From assembly GCA_903831255.1 (NCBI GenBank), contig CAIKWZ010000041.1:1-64000 (forward strand): DNA of 64,000 bases. Direction: 5' to 3'. The DNA is from an uncultured Alphaproteobacteria bacterium (GTDB taxonomy: Bacteria > Pseudomonadota > Alphaproteobacteria > Caulobacterales > Hyphomonadaceae). Position 1 is the first letter of the stretch. Every line of letters starts with the position of its first letter. The notes under the pieces are model-generated. The model was not told where the DNA came from and did not search any database. It worked only from the letters and a program-made list of their open reading frames with translations. The position numbers and the translations under genes are program-made. Below, in pieces: positions 27,097-36,155 of the stretch.

Positions 27097-27792
27097 TCAG
27101 CCTGAAACGAGGGTCAGTCCCATGGCTTCAACTGCGCTGCGAAGATGAGACATGGCCTCTGAGCTCGGCCCTTCATAGGGGCCGGAAGCCGGGCGATTCC
27201 CTGGATAGCCGATCTCCTTCCAGCCTTCAGCTGTGGTGTAGTAGGCCCCGATGGTCAGAGCGCGCATACGAGAGAAAAATCGCCCCGCTGTTTCCAGCTC
27301 GGGCGGGATCCGGTCCTTGAACGCGACCCGATCGAGGATGCCGCGCCGAACCTCAGGGCTCGCCTCGGCAAAGGACGGCTCGCCACCTTTTCGGGCCTCG
27401 TTATCCAGCCAGGCGAGGCCTGGAAGGATGAGCCCGCGCTGCTCCTGCTGAGAGGGATAAGGCGCACTCACCCACTCATCGATAAACAGCGGCACCCCCG
27501 CCGCGCTTGCCGAGGGCCAGTCCCCATCGGCGGGAAGGATCAGATCAACCAGCGCGCCGACCGTCTTCAGCTCGGCGGCCGTCAGGGTCAGCGGCCAGGG
27601 CGTTTTGGGATCCAGCAAGTCGGGGTCGGTCCCGTATCCCTTCCCCGTCAAAGCCTCCGGGGGCGACCAGGAAAACTCGCCTCCCAGCTCTCCGCACGCA
27701 GCCAGCTGACCAGCGGCAAGGCCCGCGAACAGCCAGCGAAGCGTTGTGCGTCGATCGACGATGGGCAGGCGTCTTATCAGAGTGTGCTTCAT
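27097..27792 (-). CDS. Gluconate 2-dehydrogenase subunit 3-like small subunit (second copy)
   Basis: The 231-residue product begins with VDRRTTLRW, a Tat-type pair of arginines, and a lipobox-like LAACG. The mature domain shows LTAAELKTVGALVDLILPADGDWPSAS and a helical body ending in SHLRSAVEAMG. It starts 9 bases after the stop of the GMC gene at 27802 and should be its partner. It is longer than the first copy at 19953 and clearly diverged from it, so the two complexes probably differ in substrate. Confidence 0.85.
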   Translation of the reverse strand: MKHTLIRRLPIVDRRTTLRWLFAGLAAGQLAACGELGGEFSWSPPEALTGKGYGTDPDLLDPKTPWPLTLTAAELKTVGALVDLILPADGDWPSASAAGVPLFIDEWVSAPYPSQQEQRGLILPGLAWLDNEARKGGEPSFAEASPEVRRGILDRVAFKDRIPPELETAGRFFSRMRALTIGAYYTTAEGWKEIGYPGNRPASGPYEGPSSEAMSHLRSAVEAMGLTLVSG

Positions 27793-27801
27793 CGCCCTCT
27801 C

Positions 27802-29490
27802 CTAGAGTTCGCCCATGCGCAGACGGTCCGCAATATGATCAGCCGAACGCATGGCCAGCGCCATAATGGTCAAGGTGGGATTTTTATGCGCCTTCGAGGC
27901 GAAGACCGACCCGTCGGTCAGATAAAGATTGTCCACATCCCAGGTTCGATTGAACCCGTCGACGACTGACGCGGACGCCTTCGCGCCCATACGCGCGGTC
28001 CCGACTTCATGAATGATTTCTCCACCGACAGAGATCGCCTTGTCCGGCGAGGGGACGTCTCCGAGGATGGTCCCGCCCAGTCGATCGACCAGGTCACGCA
28101 TGGCGCTCTGAAAATGAGCGACCTGTTTCAGTTCATGCTCAGACCAGCCGAAGGAGAATTTCAATACCGGAATGCCGTGGCGGTCTTTAAGGTCAGGATC
28201 GATCGTACAGAACGACTTCTCGTTCGGGATCATCTCGCCGCGCTGGGTCAGTCCGATCTGAGCCCCATAGCGCCCCCGCACCGCCCGACGCAGGTCCGAA
28301 CCATACCCGTCGAGATCGCCGTATCCTCCCAGACCCGGCTCACGAAATCCCCCGCCGATCTCCACGTGATAGCCGCGCGGAAAATCCAGCCGTCCCGCCG
28401 CCTGTTCTCGATAAAGCCAGAAGGGAATGTAAGCGTGCAGCCCCATCGCGCCATCCTCGTTATAAACGGGACGACCTTCGAGGGCGGGGAAATACGCTGA
28501 GATATTGGAGCCGACCGTATCCATCAGGTTACGTCCGAGCTGACCGCTGGAATTGGCAAGGCCCTCGGAACGTCCATTGGGCTGCGAATTCAGGAGAATG
28601 CGCGCCGTCTCTCCCGTACTTGCCGCGAGGATCACCACCCGACCGCGGGCCTCCCGATGAGCTCCGGTCGCCTTGTCGATATAGCGAACGCCCGAGGCCT
28701 TGCCGCTGGCGTCGAGCATCACTTCATAGACCATCGCTCCGGTCTGAACTGTGAGCTTGCCTGTCGCTTTCGCCCACGGGATGAGAGAGGTCGTGGTCTG
28801 GAAGGCTGCGCCGATCGCGCAACCCCGACCACAGGGAGACGCCCAGTAACAAGCCTCCCGTTCATCGATCTTGCGGGTCAGGATCGCTCGTCGGGCCGGG
28901 ACGACGGGAACGCCTAGCGCGTCCCCTCCCGCCTTGAGAAAAAGCTCCCAGACCCGCATCGCCGGCGGCGGCTGGAGAACGCCCGGACCAGAGTCCGGAT
29001 GATTCTCGAGGCCCAGATTGGCGCCATAGACGCCGACAATTCGTTCTGTACGATCATACCATGGCGAGATGTCCTCGTAGGAGATCGGCCAGTCCACCCC
29101 CAGACCATCGCGCGTGTAGGGCTTGAAGTCATAAGGCCCCATACGAAAGGAGTTGCGTCCCCAGTGATTGGTCCGGCCGCCAAGCATCCGGCTTCGAAAC
29201 CACATGAAGTCCGAGCCCTCAGCTTTCGAATAGGGCTCATCCGGCACTTCCCAGCCGCCGTCGACAATGGCGTCATAAAACCCAAAGGGCTTGTCGGGCG
29301 TCCCCGTTCCCCTCAGCGGAGCATCTCTCGATAGATTGAGCATCGGCGCTTCGTCAGGACTGTAATCCCGACCGGCTTCCAGCATGAGCACGCTCGCGCC
29401 GGCCTTGGTCAGAACGTACGCGGCCATCGCGCCGCCCGCGCCTGATCCAACAACAACCGCATCATACGGTTCTGTCGTCTGATCGACCAT
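27802..29490 (-). CDS. GMC-family flavoprotein, probable glycoside/sugar dehydrogenase large subunit (second copy)
   Basis: The 562-residue flavoprotein has VVGSGAGGAMAAY (14-26), the family block RMLGGRTNHWGR, and probable catalytic His494 (IIHEVGTARMG) and Asn537 (HKNPTLTI). Cys214, Cys220 and Cys224 again make C-x5-C-x3-C, exactly the spacing of the copy at 18204, although the residues between them differ. The start follows GGAGGGCTG. It is transcribed toward the DUF1080/MFS operon and with its small subunit. Electrons would go to a cytochrome not encoded beside it; the cytochrome domain at 14347 is one candidate. Confidence 0.86.
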   Translation of the reverse strand: MVDQTTEPYDAVVVGSGAGGAMAAYVLTKAGASVLMLEAGRDYSPDEAPMLNLSRDAPLRGTGTPDKPFGFYDAIVDGGWEVPDEPYSKAEGSDFMWFRSRMLGGRTNHWGRNSFRMGPYDFKPYTRDGLGVDWPISYEDISPWYDRTERIVGVYGANLGLENHPDSGPGVLQPPPAMRVWELFLKAGGDALGVPVVPARRAILTRKIDEREACYWASPCGRGCAIGAAFQTTTSLIPWAKATGKLTVQTGAMVYEVMLDASGKASGVRYIDKATGAHREARGRVVILAASTGETARILLNSQPNGRSEGLANSSGQLGRNLMDTVGSNISAYFPALEGRPVYNEDGAMGLHAYIPFWLYREQAAGRLDFPRGYHVEIGGGFREPGLGGYGDLDGYGSDLRRAVRGRYGAQIGLTQRGEMIPNEKSFCTIDPDLKDRHGIPVLKFSFGWSEHELKQVAHFQSAMRDLVDRLGGTILGDVPSPDKAISVGGEIIHEVGTARMGAKASASVVDGFNRTWDVDNLYLTDGSVFASKAHKNPTLTIMALAMRSADHIADRLRMGEL

Positions 29491-29575
29491 CAGCCCGCCC
29501 TCCGCGCCTTACCCAGACACGAACCCTAACCTCATCGCAACGGCTCGTCGAGACGGAGACGGCGGGCCGAACTCT

Positions 29576-30793
29576 TCAGCGTCCCGTGGGGAGATCCTTG
29601 AACGCCACGCCCTTGTCGACGCGCACATCCTGAGGAAGGCCAAGGACGCGCTCGGCGATGATATTGCGCAGGATCTCATCGGTTCCCCCGGCTATGCGAA
29701 GCCCAGGCGCCCACATGTAAGAGGCCTGGAACACCGCCTGCTCAGGGGCGATCGCCGGGTCGGAAATGATCCCGAAATGATCCTCCGCCTCAATAGCGGC
29801 GCTTGTCAGATCCTGAAGGCGATTGGCGTTGAGAATCTTTCCAATGGAGGATTCAGGTCCAGGCGTCTGCCCCTTGGACAACGCCGTCATTGTCCGGTAC
29901 TTGCCCAGCGTGTAGCCCTCCGCGCTCACATACCAGGCGGCGAGCTTCTCGCGGAACGCCTGATCCTGAAGAAGGGATCCGCGTCCTGCCGGCGCCGGCG
30001 TATTGCGCGCGAGCTCAAGTATCTCAGCGTAGTCCGGCCCATTGGATCCGCCGACCGCGAGACGTTCATTCATCAGCGTGACAAGAGCGACATTCCATCC
30101 GTCCCCAACCTCGCCGAGACGCTGCGCATCGGGGATCCTGACATCCGTGAAATAGACCTCGTTGAAGTTCGATCCGCCTGACATCTGATGGATCGGACGC
30201 ACCTCGACGCCAGGACTTTTCAGGTCGAGGAAGAACATGGTCAGGCCCTTGTGCTTCTCCTTCTCTGGATTGGTGCGGGTCAGCAGGATCCCGTAGTCGG
30301 AATAATGCGCGCCTGAGGTCCATACCTTCTGGCCGTTCACCACCCAGTCGTCGCCGTCGCGAACGGCGCGGGTCTTCAGACCGGCCACATCCGAGCCGGC
30401 GCTTGGTTCAGAAAAGAGCTGGCACCAGATCTCCTCGCCACGCAGGGCCGGGGCGACATACCGCTTCTTCTGCTCCTCGCTGGCGAAGGCGATCATGGTG
30501 GGAATGCACATACCGAGGCCGATGGCGAAGGGCCCGACCGGCGCCTGAAAACGCGCCTCTTCCTGACCAAAAATCACAGAAAAAATCGGAGGCAGCTCAC
30601 GACCGCCGACGCTCTTGCGCCAGGTCAGGCCCGCATAGCCGGCCCCGGCCTTGAGCGCCTGATAGGCCTTCGCGGCCTTCAGGGGCTCGTCTTCCGAGAA
30701 GGCCGCCCGCGTGGCGGGAGACAGGGTCTTTTCAAGCCAGGCGCGCGCTTCGGCGCGGAAGGCGGCTTCTTCGGGCGTGTCGTTGAAATCCAT
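29576..30793 (-). CDS. Acyl-CoA dehydrogenase, large-type subunit
   Basis: The 405-residue flavoprotein has the family order: helical N-terminus, CQLFSEPSAGSDVAGLKTRA and WVVNGQKVWTSGAH in the beta domain, then a helical C-terminus ending in GGTDEILRNIIAERVLGLP. It should oxidise an acyl-CoA to the 2-enoyl-CoA, passing electrons to ETF. The next gene upstream, 11 bases away, is a shorter dehydrogenase of a different type. Such unlike adjacent pairs often form heterotetramers acting on bulky or sterol-like side chains. The substrate is not readable here. Confidence 0.92.
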   Translation of the reverse strand: MDFNDTPEEAAFRAEARAWLEKTLSPATRAAFSEDEPLKAAKAYQALKAGAGYAGLTWRKSVGGRELPPIFSVIFGQEEARFQAPVGPFAIGLGMCIPTMIAFASEEQKKRYVAPALRGEEIWCQLFSEPSAGSDVAGLKTRAVRDGDDWVVNGQKVWTSGAHYSDYGILLTRTNPEKEKHKGLTMFFLDLKSPGVEVRPIHQMSGGSNFNEVYFTDVRIPDAQRLGEVGDGWNVALVTLMNERLAVGGSNGPDYAEILELARNTPAPAGRGSLLQDQAFREKLAAWYVSAEGYTLGKYRTMTALSKGQTPGPESSIGKILNANRLQDLTSAAIEAEDHFGIISDPAIAPEQAVFQASYMWAPGLRIAGGTDEILRNIIAERVLGLPQDVRVDKGVAFKDLPTGR

Positions 30794-30804
30794 GAGGGTC
30801 TCCT

Positions 30805-31920
30805 TCAGGCCGCATTCTTGGTTTCAAGGCGTCGGACGAGCTTCTCCTTCCATACGCCGGGCGCACCGGCCTGGACTGAAAGTAGCTTGGCCCGTCGGTA
30901 AAAGAGATGGCAATCCACCTCCCAGGTGAAGCCCATCCCGCCATGGGTCTGGATGTTCTCCTTGGAGGCCAGGTAGTACGCGTCGCAGGCGGCAACCCGC
31001 GCGGCGGCGGCCGCGAGCGGAAGTTCGGAGGCGTCTGTCGAGAGGGCCCACGCCCCGTAATACGTGTTCGAGCGGGCGACTTCGATGGCGACATACATGT
31101 CCGCCAGCTTGTGTTTGATCGCCTGGAAGGAGGCGATCTGACGAGAAAAGGCGTATCGACCCTTGGCGTAGTCCACCGCCATGTCGAGGCAGGCCTGCGC
31201 GCCGCCGACCTGCTCGAAGGCGATCAGAACAGCCGCCCGGTCAAGCACCGCCTCGGCAAGGTCCCATCCCTCGCCAGCGGCGCCCAGGCGCTCGGCCCTG
31301 GCGCCGCGGAAGGTCAACCTCGCGTGCCCGCGGGTCGGATCAAGCGTGGTCAGGGTCTCTCGCGTCACCGCCTCCTGTCGCAGATCGACAAGCACCAGGC
31401 TCAGAGACTGGCCCTCGCGGGCGAGGACCACCGCATGGGTGGCGATATCGCCGTCAGTGACGGGGATCTTCACGCCCGTCAGGACCGATCCGTCAAACAA
31501 AGTCTGTATCGACCCCGGCGCAGGCGCCCCCGGTCCCTCCGATATCGCAAAAGCGCCTATCACGCCGCCTTCCGCAACCTGCGGGAGCACAGCGCTCTTC
31601 TGGGCCTGAGATCCCCCCTTGAGCAGAGCCTCGGTGAAAAAGTACGCGGTGCTCGAGAACGGTATCGGCGCCAAAGCGCGGCCCATCTCCTCGGCCAGGA
31701 CACAAAGCTCGAGCTTCCCTAAGCCGAGGCCGCCGAATTCCTCGGGGATGGCGGCGCCGAGCCATCCCATCTCCGCCACCGCCGTCCAGAGATCCTTGTC
31801 AAAGGATTTGCCAGCATCGTTGAGCACCGATCGAACCACACCCCGGTCCGAGCGTTCAGACAGAAAACGACGAGCCTGGTCCTGGAGCTGCTTCTGCTCG
31901 TCTGAAAAATCGAAGTTCAC
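30805..31920 (-). CDS. Acyl-CoA dehydrogenase, probable partner subunit
   Basis: The 371-residue protein opens MNFDFSDEQKQLQDQARRFL and has GWLGAAIPEEFGGLGLG in the N-terminal domain. The middle domain is shorter than usual (AFAISEGPGAPAPG, then VLTGVKIPVTDG), lacking the full TEPxAGSD-type flavin motif of its neighbour. The C-terminal domain has YAKGRYAFSRQIASFQAIKHKLADM and QTHGGMGFTWEVDCHLFYRRA, including the common HGG motif. A subunit lacking part of the FAD site is a feature of heteromeric dehydrogenases. It is co-transcribed with the gene at 29576. Confidence 0.9.
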   Translation of the reverse strand: MNFDFSDEQKQLQDQARRFLSERSDRGVVRSVLNDAGKSFDKDLWTAVAEMGWLGAAIPEEFGGLGLGKLELCVLAEEMGRALAPIPFSSTAYFFTEALLKGGSQAQKSAVLPQVAEGGVIGAFAISEGPGAPAPGSIQTLFDGSVLTGVKIPVTDGDIATHAVVLAREGQSLSLVLVDLRQEAVTRETLTTLDPTRGHARLTFRGARAERLGAAGEGWDLAEAVLDRAAVLIAFEQVGGAQACLDMAVDYAKGRYAFSRQIASFQAIKHKLADMYVAIEVARSNTYYGAWALSTDASELPLAAAAARVAACDAYYLASKENIQTHGGMGFTWEVDCHLFYRRAKLLSVQAGAPGVWKEKLVRRLETKNAA

Positions 31921-32104
31921 GCCGGACCTCCCTCAGGAATGACAGCCTCACCTTAACGCACACGTCAGGCGTGGAAAGAGCCCCGCCCCCAGAAAACGAT
32001 CTCCTCGGGCGCGTGGATAGGCGTTGACCGCCGACTTGACGCAGGGACAGGATAGGCGGGACTTTGTCACGGGCGCCTCCAGCCCAACCCAAGGGGAGAG
32101 GATC

Positions 32105-32935
32105 ATGATCGCCACCAAGGCCGTGTCGCATGCGGGCGGCGCGCTGAGCGCCCGCATTCTCGGCCTCTCGGCCGGTCTCCTGACTGCGGTCGTTTGGGTG
32201 AGCTCGATCCTCTTCGGGCTCTATATCCTGGCCTTCTATGGAGGCGCCCTGCGGGCGGGCCAGCCTGAAGCCTGGAACGAAACCCTGCCTCGCCTTTATG
32301 AACCCGAGACGCTCGCAGCCTCGATCGGGATCGGAGCGCATTTCGCCGCCGGCGGCATACTTCTGGTGCTCGGACCGATTCAGCTTCTGGCGCCCATCCG
32401 TCGCCTCGCGCCCTCCGTTCACCGGTGGATGGGACGCGTCTATGCGCTCTGCGCCCTGATCGCGGGGCTTGGGGGACTGACGTTCATCGCCATCCGCGGC
32501 ACCGTCGGGGGCCTGCCCATGTCCATCGGCTTCGCCCTCTATGGAGCGCTGATGGCGCTCTCAGCTTTCCAGACCGCCCGCTTCGGGATCGCCCGTGACC
32601 TCGAACGCCACAGGGCCTGGGCGATCCGCCTGTTCGCCCTGGCGATCGGCTCCTGGCTCTACCGGATGGAGTACGGCTTCTGGACGATCATCACCGGCGG
32701 CGTCGGACATACGGCAAACTTTCAGGGCTGGTTCGACGTGATCATGGACTTTTTCTTCTACGTCCCGAACCTCCTCGTCGCGGAGGCGTTCATTCGGGCC
32801 GGTCGACCCAGGGCCGGCTCATCGACCCGGTGGCTCGCTTCCGGCGCACTTCTTGTGGCTGCAGGCTATCTCGCTCTTGCGACCTGGTTCTTCAGCCTTC
32901 ACATCTGGGCGCCGGGCATACTCCGCTTCACGTGA
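32105..32935 (+). CDS. DUF2306 family membrane protein
   Basis: The 276-residue protein has seven or eight hydrophobic segments. The core (IGAHFAAGGILLVLGPIQL, then SVHRWMGRVYAL, and ERHRAWAIRLFALAIG) carries the His/Arg pairs typical of the DUF2306 group, which resembles cytochrome-b-like membrane proteins; the function is unknown. The ATG at 32105 follows AAGGGGAGAGG. It is divergent from the acyl-CoA dehydrogenase pair and lies upstream of the LOG gene on the same strand, with an 88-base gap. Confidence 0.8.
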   Translation: MIATKAVSHAGGALSARILGLSAGLLTAVVWVSSILFGLYILAFYGGALRAGQPEAWNETLPRLYEPETLAASIGIGAHFAAGGILLVLGPIQLLAPIRRLAPSVHRWMGRVYALCALIAGLGGLTFIAIRGTVGGLPMSIGFALYGALMALSAFQTARFGIARDLERHRAWAIRLFALAIGSWLYRMEYGFWTIITGGVGHTANFQGWFDVIMDFFFYVPNLLVAEAFIRAGRPRAGSSTRWLASGALLVAAGYLALATWFFSLHIWAPGILRFT

Positions 32936-33023
32936 CCGCCGGTTAGGACTGCTGAGACACGCCGCACCCTCCGGCTTCCTTAAGACCATAGGTATCCGGA
33001 CTTACTGCAAGGAACTGTCGCTG

Positions 33024-33860
33024 ATGCCATCGCCCCCCGACGCCTCGTCATCCGACACTACAGCCTCGAACGCCGCTCAGATGACCTCGCCTTCTTTCCG
33101 TCTGGCGGCGCTTGATCAGGATTTTCTGCTTGATGATTCGATGCGCGGCGTGCGCTTTCTTCTGGAATACGCGAAGGCCGAAAACGCGCTCAGGGACTGG
33201 GGCGTCCGGTCGACGATCGTGGTCTTCGGAAGCGCGCGAGCGCGGGATGCAGCGCCAGATCCTCAGAGGAGATGGTACGCTGAAGCCAGAAAGTTTGCGT
33301 ATCTGGCTTCACGCAAAGGCGGCGCGCTTCACTCAAACGGATCCTATCGCGACAACGTCATCGCTACAGGAGGAGGACCTGGCATCATGGAAGCCGCCAA
33401 TCGCGGCGCCCATGATGCAGGCGCGCCCTCGATCGGCTTTAATATCACCCTGCCGCACGAGCAGGAGCCTAACGCCTATTCGACGCCTGAACTGACCTTC
33501 CGCTTTCACTACTTCGCCATGCGCAAGATGCATCTGGCGATGCGCGCCAACGCTCTTGTGGTTTTTCCCGGGGGGTTTGGGACCCTCGACGAGCTCTTCG
33601 AGCTTCTGACCTTGAGACAAACAGGGAAAGCTCCCCCTATTCCTATCGCTCTCTTCGACCAGACCTACTGGAGGTCGATCATCAATTTCGAAGCGATGTC
33701 AAAAATGGGTATGGTCGATCGCTCCGACCTCGATCTCATCACCTACGCCGACACCGCAGAGGACCTGTGGAGACAGCTGACCGAGAAAGGCGTTCTCAAC
33801 CGGCTGTCTCCCGAGGCGCGCATCAGGCTGCAAGAAATCCCTGAAGACGGCGGGCGATAA
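33024..33860 (+). CDS. LOG-family nucleoside 5'-monophosphate phosphoribohydrolase
   Basis: The 278-residue protein has the two diagnostic blocks of the LOG (formerly lysine-decarboxylase-like) family: GGGPGIMEAANRGAHDAGA and VVFPGGFGTLDELFELLT, with the nucleotide-binding PGGxGTxxE. LOG enzymes release a base from a nucleoside monophosphate, as in cytokinin activation; many bacterial members have a housekeeping role. The ATG at 33024 is chosen because the family domain starts about 45 residues later and upstream residues look noncoding. The 3' end overlaps the convergent nitronate monooxygenase gene by 38 bases. Confidence 0.88.
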   Translation: MPSPPDASSSDTTASNAAQMTSPSFRLAALDQDFLLDDSMRGVRFLLEYAKAENALRDWGVRSTIVVFGSARARDAAPDPQRRWYAEARKFAYLASRKGGALHSNGSYRDNVIATGGGPGIMEAANRGAHDAGAPSIGFNITLPHEQEPNAYSTPELTFRFHYFAMRKMHLAMRANALVVFPGGFGTLDELFELLTLRQTGKAPPIPIALFDQTYWRSIINFEAMSKMGMVDRSDLDLITYADTAEDLWRQLTEKGVLNRLSPEARIRLQEIPEDGGR

Positions 33861-34800
33861 TCGCCTCGGCGTCGCGCATAATGCCGTCGATCAGCTCCTT
33901 GCAGGTCGGAATGTCGTGGATCAGGCCTGCAACCATTCCGCAGCTCCAGGCTCCGGCGTCCATGTCTCCCTCAGTCATGATCCTCGGGTAGACGCCAGCG
34001 ACCTCGCCCGCGATATCCTCGAATTTGAGGCTCGCCCCAAGAGCCTTCTCCTTTTCCAGGAGACGCTCAACCGCAGGGTTGTTCAGCACGCGCTCGGTAT
34101 TTCTCAAGGGCCGCATCACCAGGCGCGTATCCAGCTCGCTAGCCGCGACGATCGCCTGCTTGACGTTCTCATGCACGGGCGCTTCGCGGGTCGCAATGAA
34201 ACGCGTTCCCATATTCATCCCTTCGGCTCCCAGAGAGAGCGCAGCCACCAGCGAGCGACCGTCGGCCATGCCGCCTGACGCCACGAACGGGATCTTCAAC
34301 TCCTCAGCGGCTCGCGGCAGCAGAATGAAGTTCGGGATATCGTCTTCGCCCGGATGTCCGCCGCACTCAAACCCGTCCACGCTGACCGCGTCGCACCCGA
34401 TCGCCTCGGCCTTGAGCGAATGACGCACCGAAGTGCATTTGTGGATCACCTTGACGCCGTTCTCCTTGAGAACCGGAAGCCACTTCGACGGGTTGTTACC
34501 CGCCGTCTCAACGATTTTCACTCCGCCCTCGATAATGGCGCGAACATAGCCGGGATAATCGGGCGGCGTGACCGAAGGCAGAAAAGTCAGATTGACCCCA
34601 ATCGGCTTGTCGGTCATTTCGCGGCAACGGGCGATCTCACGAGCCAGGAGATCGGGGGTGCGCTGGGTCAGGGCGGTTATGATCCCGAGCCCCCCGGCGT
34701 TCGAGACGGCGGCAGCCATTTCCGCGAACCCGACATAGTGCATGCCGCCCTGGATGATCGGATGCTCGATCCCGAAAAGCTCTGTAATCCTGGTCTTCAT
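33823..34800 (-). CDS. Nitronate monooxygenase family protein
   Basis: The 325-residue FMN-binding TIM barrel has HPIIQGGMHYVGFAEMAAAVSNAGGLGIITAL at the N-terminus, VDGFECGGHPGEDD in the middle (GGHxG region with catalytic His) and ASGGMADGRSLVAALSLGAEGMNMGTRFIAT for the phosphate site. The family oxidises alkyl nitronates, or acts on enones and quinones in some members. I take ATG at 34800 rather than the TTG two codons before it. It is divergent from the virB operon and convergent with the LOG gene. Confidence 0.9.
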   Translation of the reverse strand: MKTRITELFGIEHPIIQGGMHYVGFAEMAAAVSNAGGLGIITALTQRTPDLLAREIARCREMTDKPIGVNLTFLPSVTPPDYPGYVRAIIEGGVKIVETAGNNPSKWLPVLKENGVKVIHKCTSVRHSLKAEAIGCDAVSVDGFECGGHPGEDDIPNFILLPRAAEELKIPFVASGGMADGRSLVAALSLGAEGMNMGTRFIATREAPVHENVKQAIVAASELDTRLVMRPLRNTERVLNNPAVERLLEKEKALGASLKFEDIAGEVAGVYPRIMTEGDMDAGAWSCGMVAGLIHDIPTCKELIDGIMRDAEAIIARRLQGFLAA

Positions 34801-34962
34801 AGTCAAAACCTTCTTGTCCTTCCGCCCCAGACAGTCTGACCCGCGGTGTCACCCGCACTTTTGATCGAGACATCGAGGATGGCAATGCTGCGTTTGATTC
34901 TAACTGCCCCTAACTCGACTTCACGCTTCATCCAAATTAGCGTTATCCACCCAAGAAACCGG

Positions 34963-35556
34963 ATGACGATGTTTCAAGCTCTTTTCTCGCCGCTTCGTCT
35001 GACAATCCTGGGCGCGCTGGCTGCGGCCGGGACGCCCGCCGGCTTTGCCCAGGTCATGGAGGTAGGAGCCCACGGCGTCGTCGTCACCAGCGCCCCCATA
35101 CGCTCCCAGCCGCCCGCTCCCGGGCCAGCCTCCGGCCGGCCCGGAGCCGCGGCGCCCCCGGCCGCCGTGGCTCCGCTTCTGGAAACGGCTGGACGCGAGG
35201 CTGAGCTGTCCACGCGCCTGATCGAGGCGGTCAGCTATGTGGAATCGCGCTTCAACCCCGGCGCCCGTTCGCCCAAGGGGGCCATCGGCCTCATGCAGCT
35301 GATGCCGGGGACAGCGCAGGACCTTGGCGTCGATCCGGCCGATCCCGTCCAGAACGCCTCGGGCGGCGCTCAATACCTCAAACGCATGCTCGAGCTGTTC
35401 AACGATAATGTCGAGCTCGCGCTCGCCGCCTATAATGCAGGACCCGAGGCCGTCATTCGTCACGGAGGCGTTCCACCCTTCCGCGAGACGCAGGAGTATG
35501 TTTCACAGGTCATGTCATATCTCGCCGAGATCAGCGCATCGGAGACACCCCCATGA
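34963..35556 (+). CDS. virB1: VirB1-like lytic transglycosylase
   Basis: The product, about 197 residues, has a signal-like N-terminus and a Pro/Ala-rich linker. The SLT domain follows, with catalytic Glu in [11 protein letters not shown], then [21 protein letters not shown] and [12 protein letters not shown]. VirB1 opens peptidoglycan for the type IV secretion channel. A second ATG two codons later is equally possible as start. The stop overlaps virB2 by four bases, and it is the first gene of the operon. No clear promoter motif is visible in the 160 bases before it. Confidence 0.88.
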   Translation: MTMFQALFSPLRLTILGALAAAGTPAGFAQVMEVGAHGVVVTSAPIRSQPPAPGPASGRPGAAAPPAAVAPLLETAGREAELSTRLIEAVSYVESRFNPGARSPKGAIGLMQLMPGTAQDLGVDPADPVQNASGGAQYLKRMLELFNDNVELALAAYNAGPEAVIRHGGVPPFRETQEYVSQVMSYLAEISASETPP

Positions 35557-35867
35557 AGCAGGCAAGGCTCATTTCCGGGGCAGGCCTCCTGGCCCTCGCC
35601 TCATCCTTCAGCGCTCATGCGCAAACCGCATCCGACCCAAGGGGCTCGGGGCCCATCCTGGCTGCCGTGAACTGGGTTCAAGGAACTCTGCTGGGGAATG
35701 TGGCGACGGCGGTGGCGGTCGTCGCCGTCGCCATCGTGGGCTTCATGATGCTGACAGGACGCATGAACTGGCGCCATGCCATTACCGTGATCGTCGGTTG
35801 CTTCATCCTGTTCGGCGCCGCCGCCATCGTGGCGGGCATCCAGACTGCCGCACGCCTGGCCGGATGA
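35553..35867 (+). CDS. virB2: VirB2-type pilin
   Basis: The 104-residue protein has a signal peptide ending near AHAQ and two hydrophobic helices ([20 protein letters not shown] and [18 protein letters not shown]) joined by a short basic loop RMNWRHA, the layout of VirB2/TrbC pilins. It starts within the virB1 stop (ATGA). In a working system it forms the extracellular pilus. Confidence 0.85.
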   Translation: MKQARLISGAGLLALASSFSAHAQTASDPRGSGPILAAVNWVQGTLLGNVATAVAVVAVAIVGFMMLTGRMNWRHAITVIVGCFILFGAAAIVAGIQTAARLAG

Positions 35868-35870
35868 CCC

Positions 35871-36155
35871 ATGACGAGCCTTGAGAGAGACATCGTCTTT
35901 TCCGCTCTGACGCGGCCCCAGATGTTCGCCGGCGTGAGCTATTCCTTCTTCGTCCTCAACCTGGTCGCGACCACTGAAATCTTCCTTATCACCAAATCCT
36001 TCTGGGCGATTCTGGCCGCTCTGGCGCTCCATGCGGCGGGCTATGTCATGTCATTGCGAGAGCCTCGCTTCCTCGATCTGTGGATTCTCAAGGTGAGCCG
36101 CTGTCCGAGGGTTCCAAACTATCATCACTGGCGCTGCAACTCCTACGCTCCATGA
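35871..36155 (+). CDS. virB3: VirB3-type inner-membrane protein
   Basis: This 94-residue protein shows the VirB3 pattern: SALTRPQMFAGVSYSFF, two hydrophobic segments, then EPRFLDLWILKVSRCP and the ending NYHHWRCNSYAP, closely similar to VirB3 C-termini. It helps VirB4 assemble at the membrane. Its stop overlaps the virB4 start. Confidence 0.86.
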   Translation: MTSLERDIVFSALTRPQMFAGVSYSFFVLNLVATTEIFLITKSFWAILAALALHAAGYVMSLREPRFLDLWILKVSRCPRVPNYHHWRCNSYAP

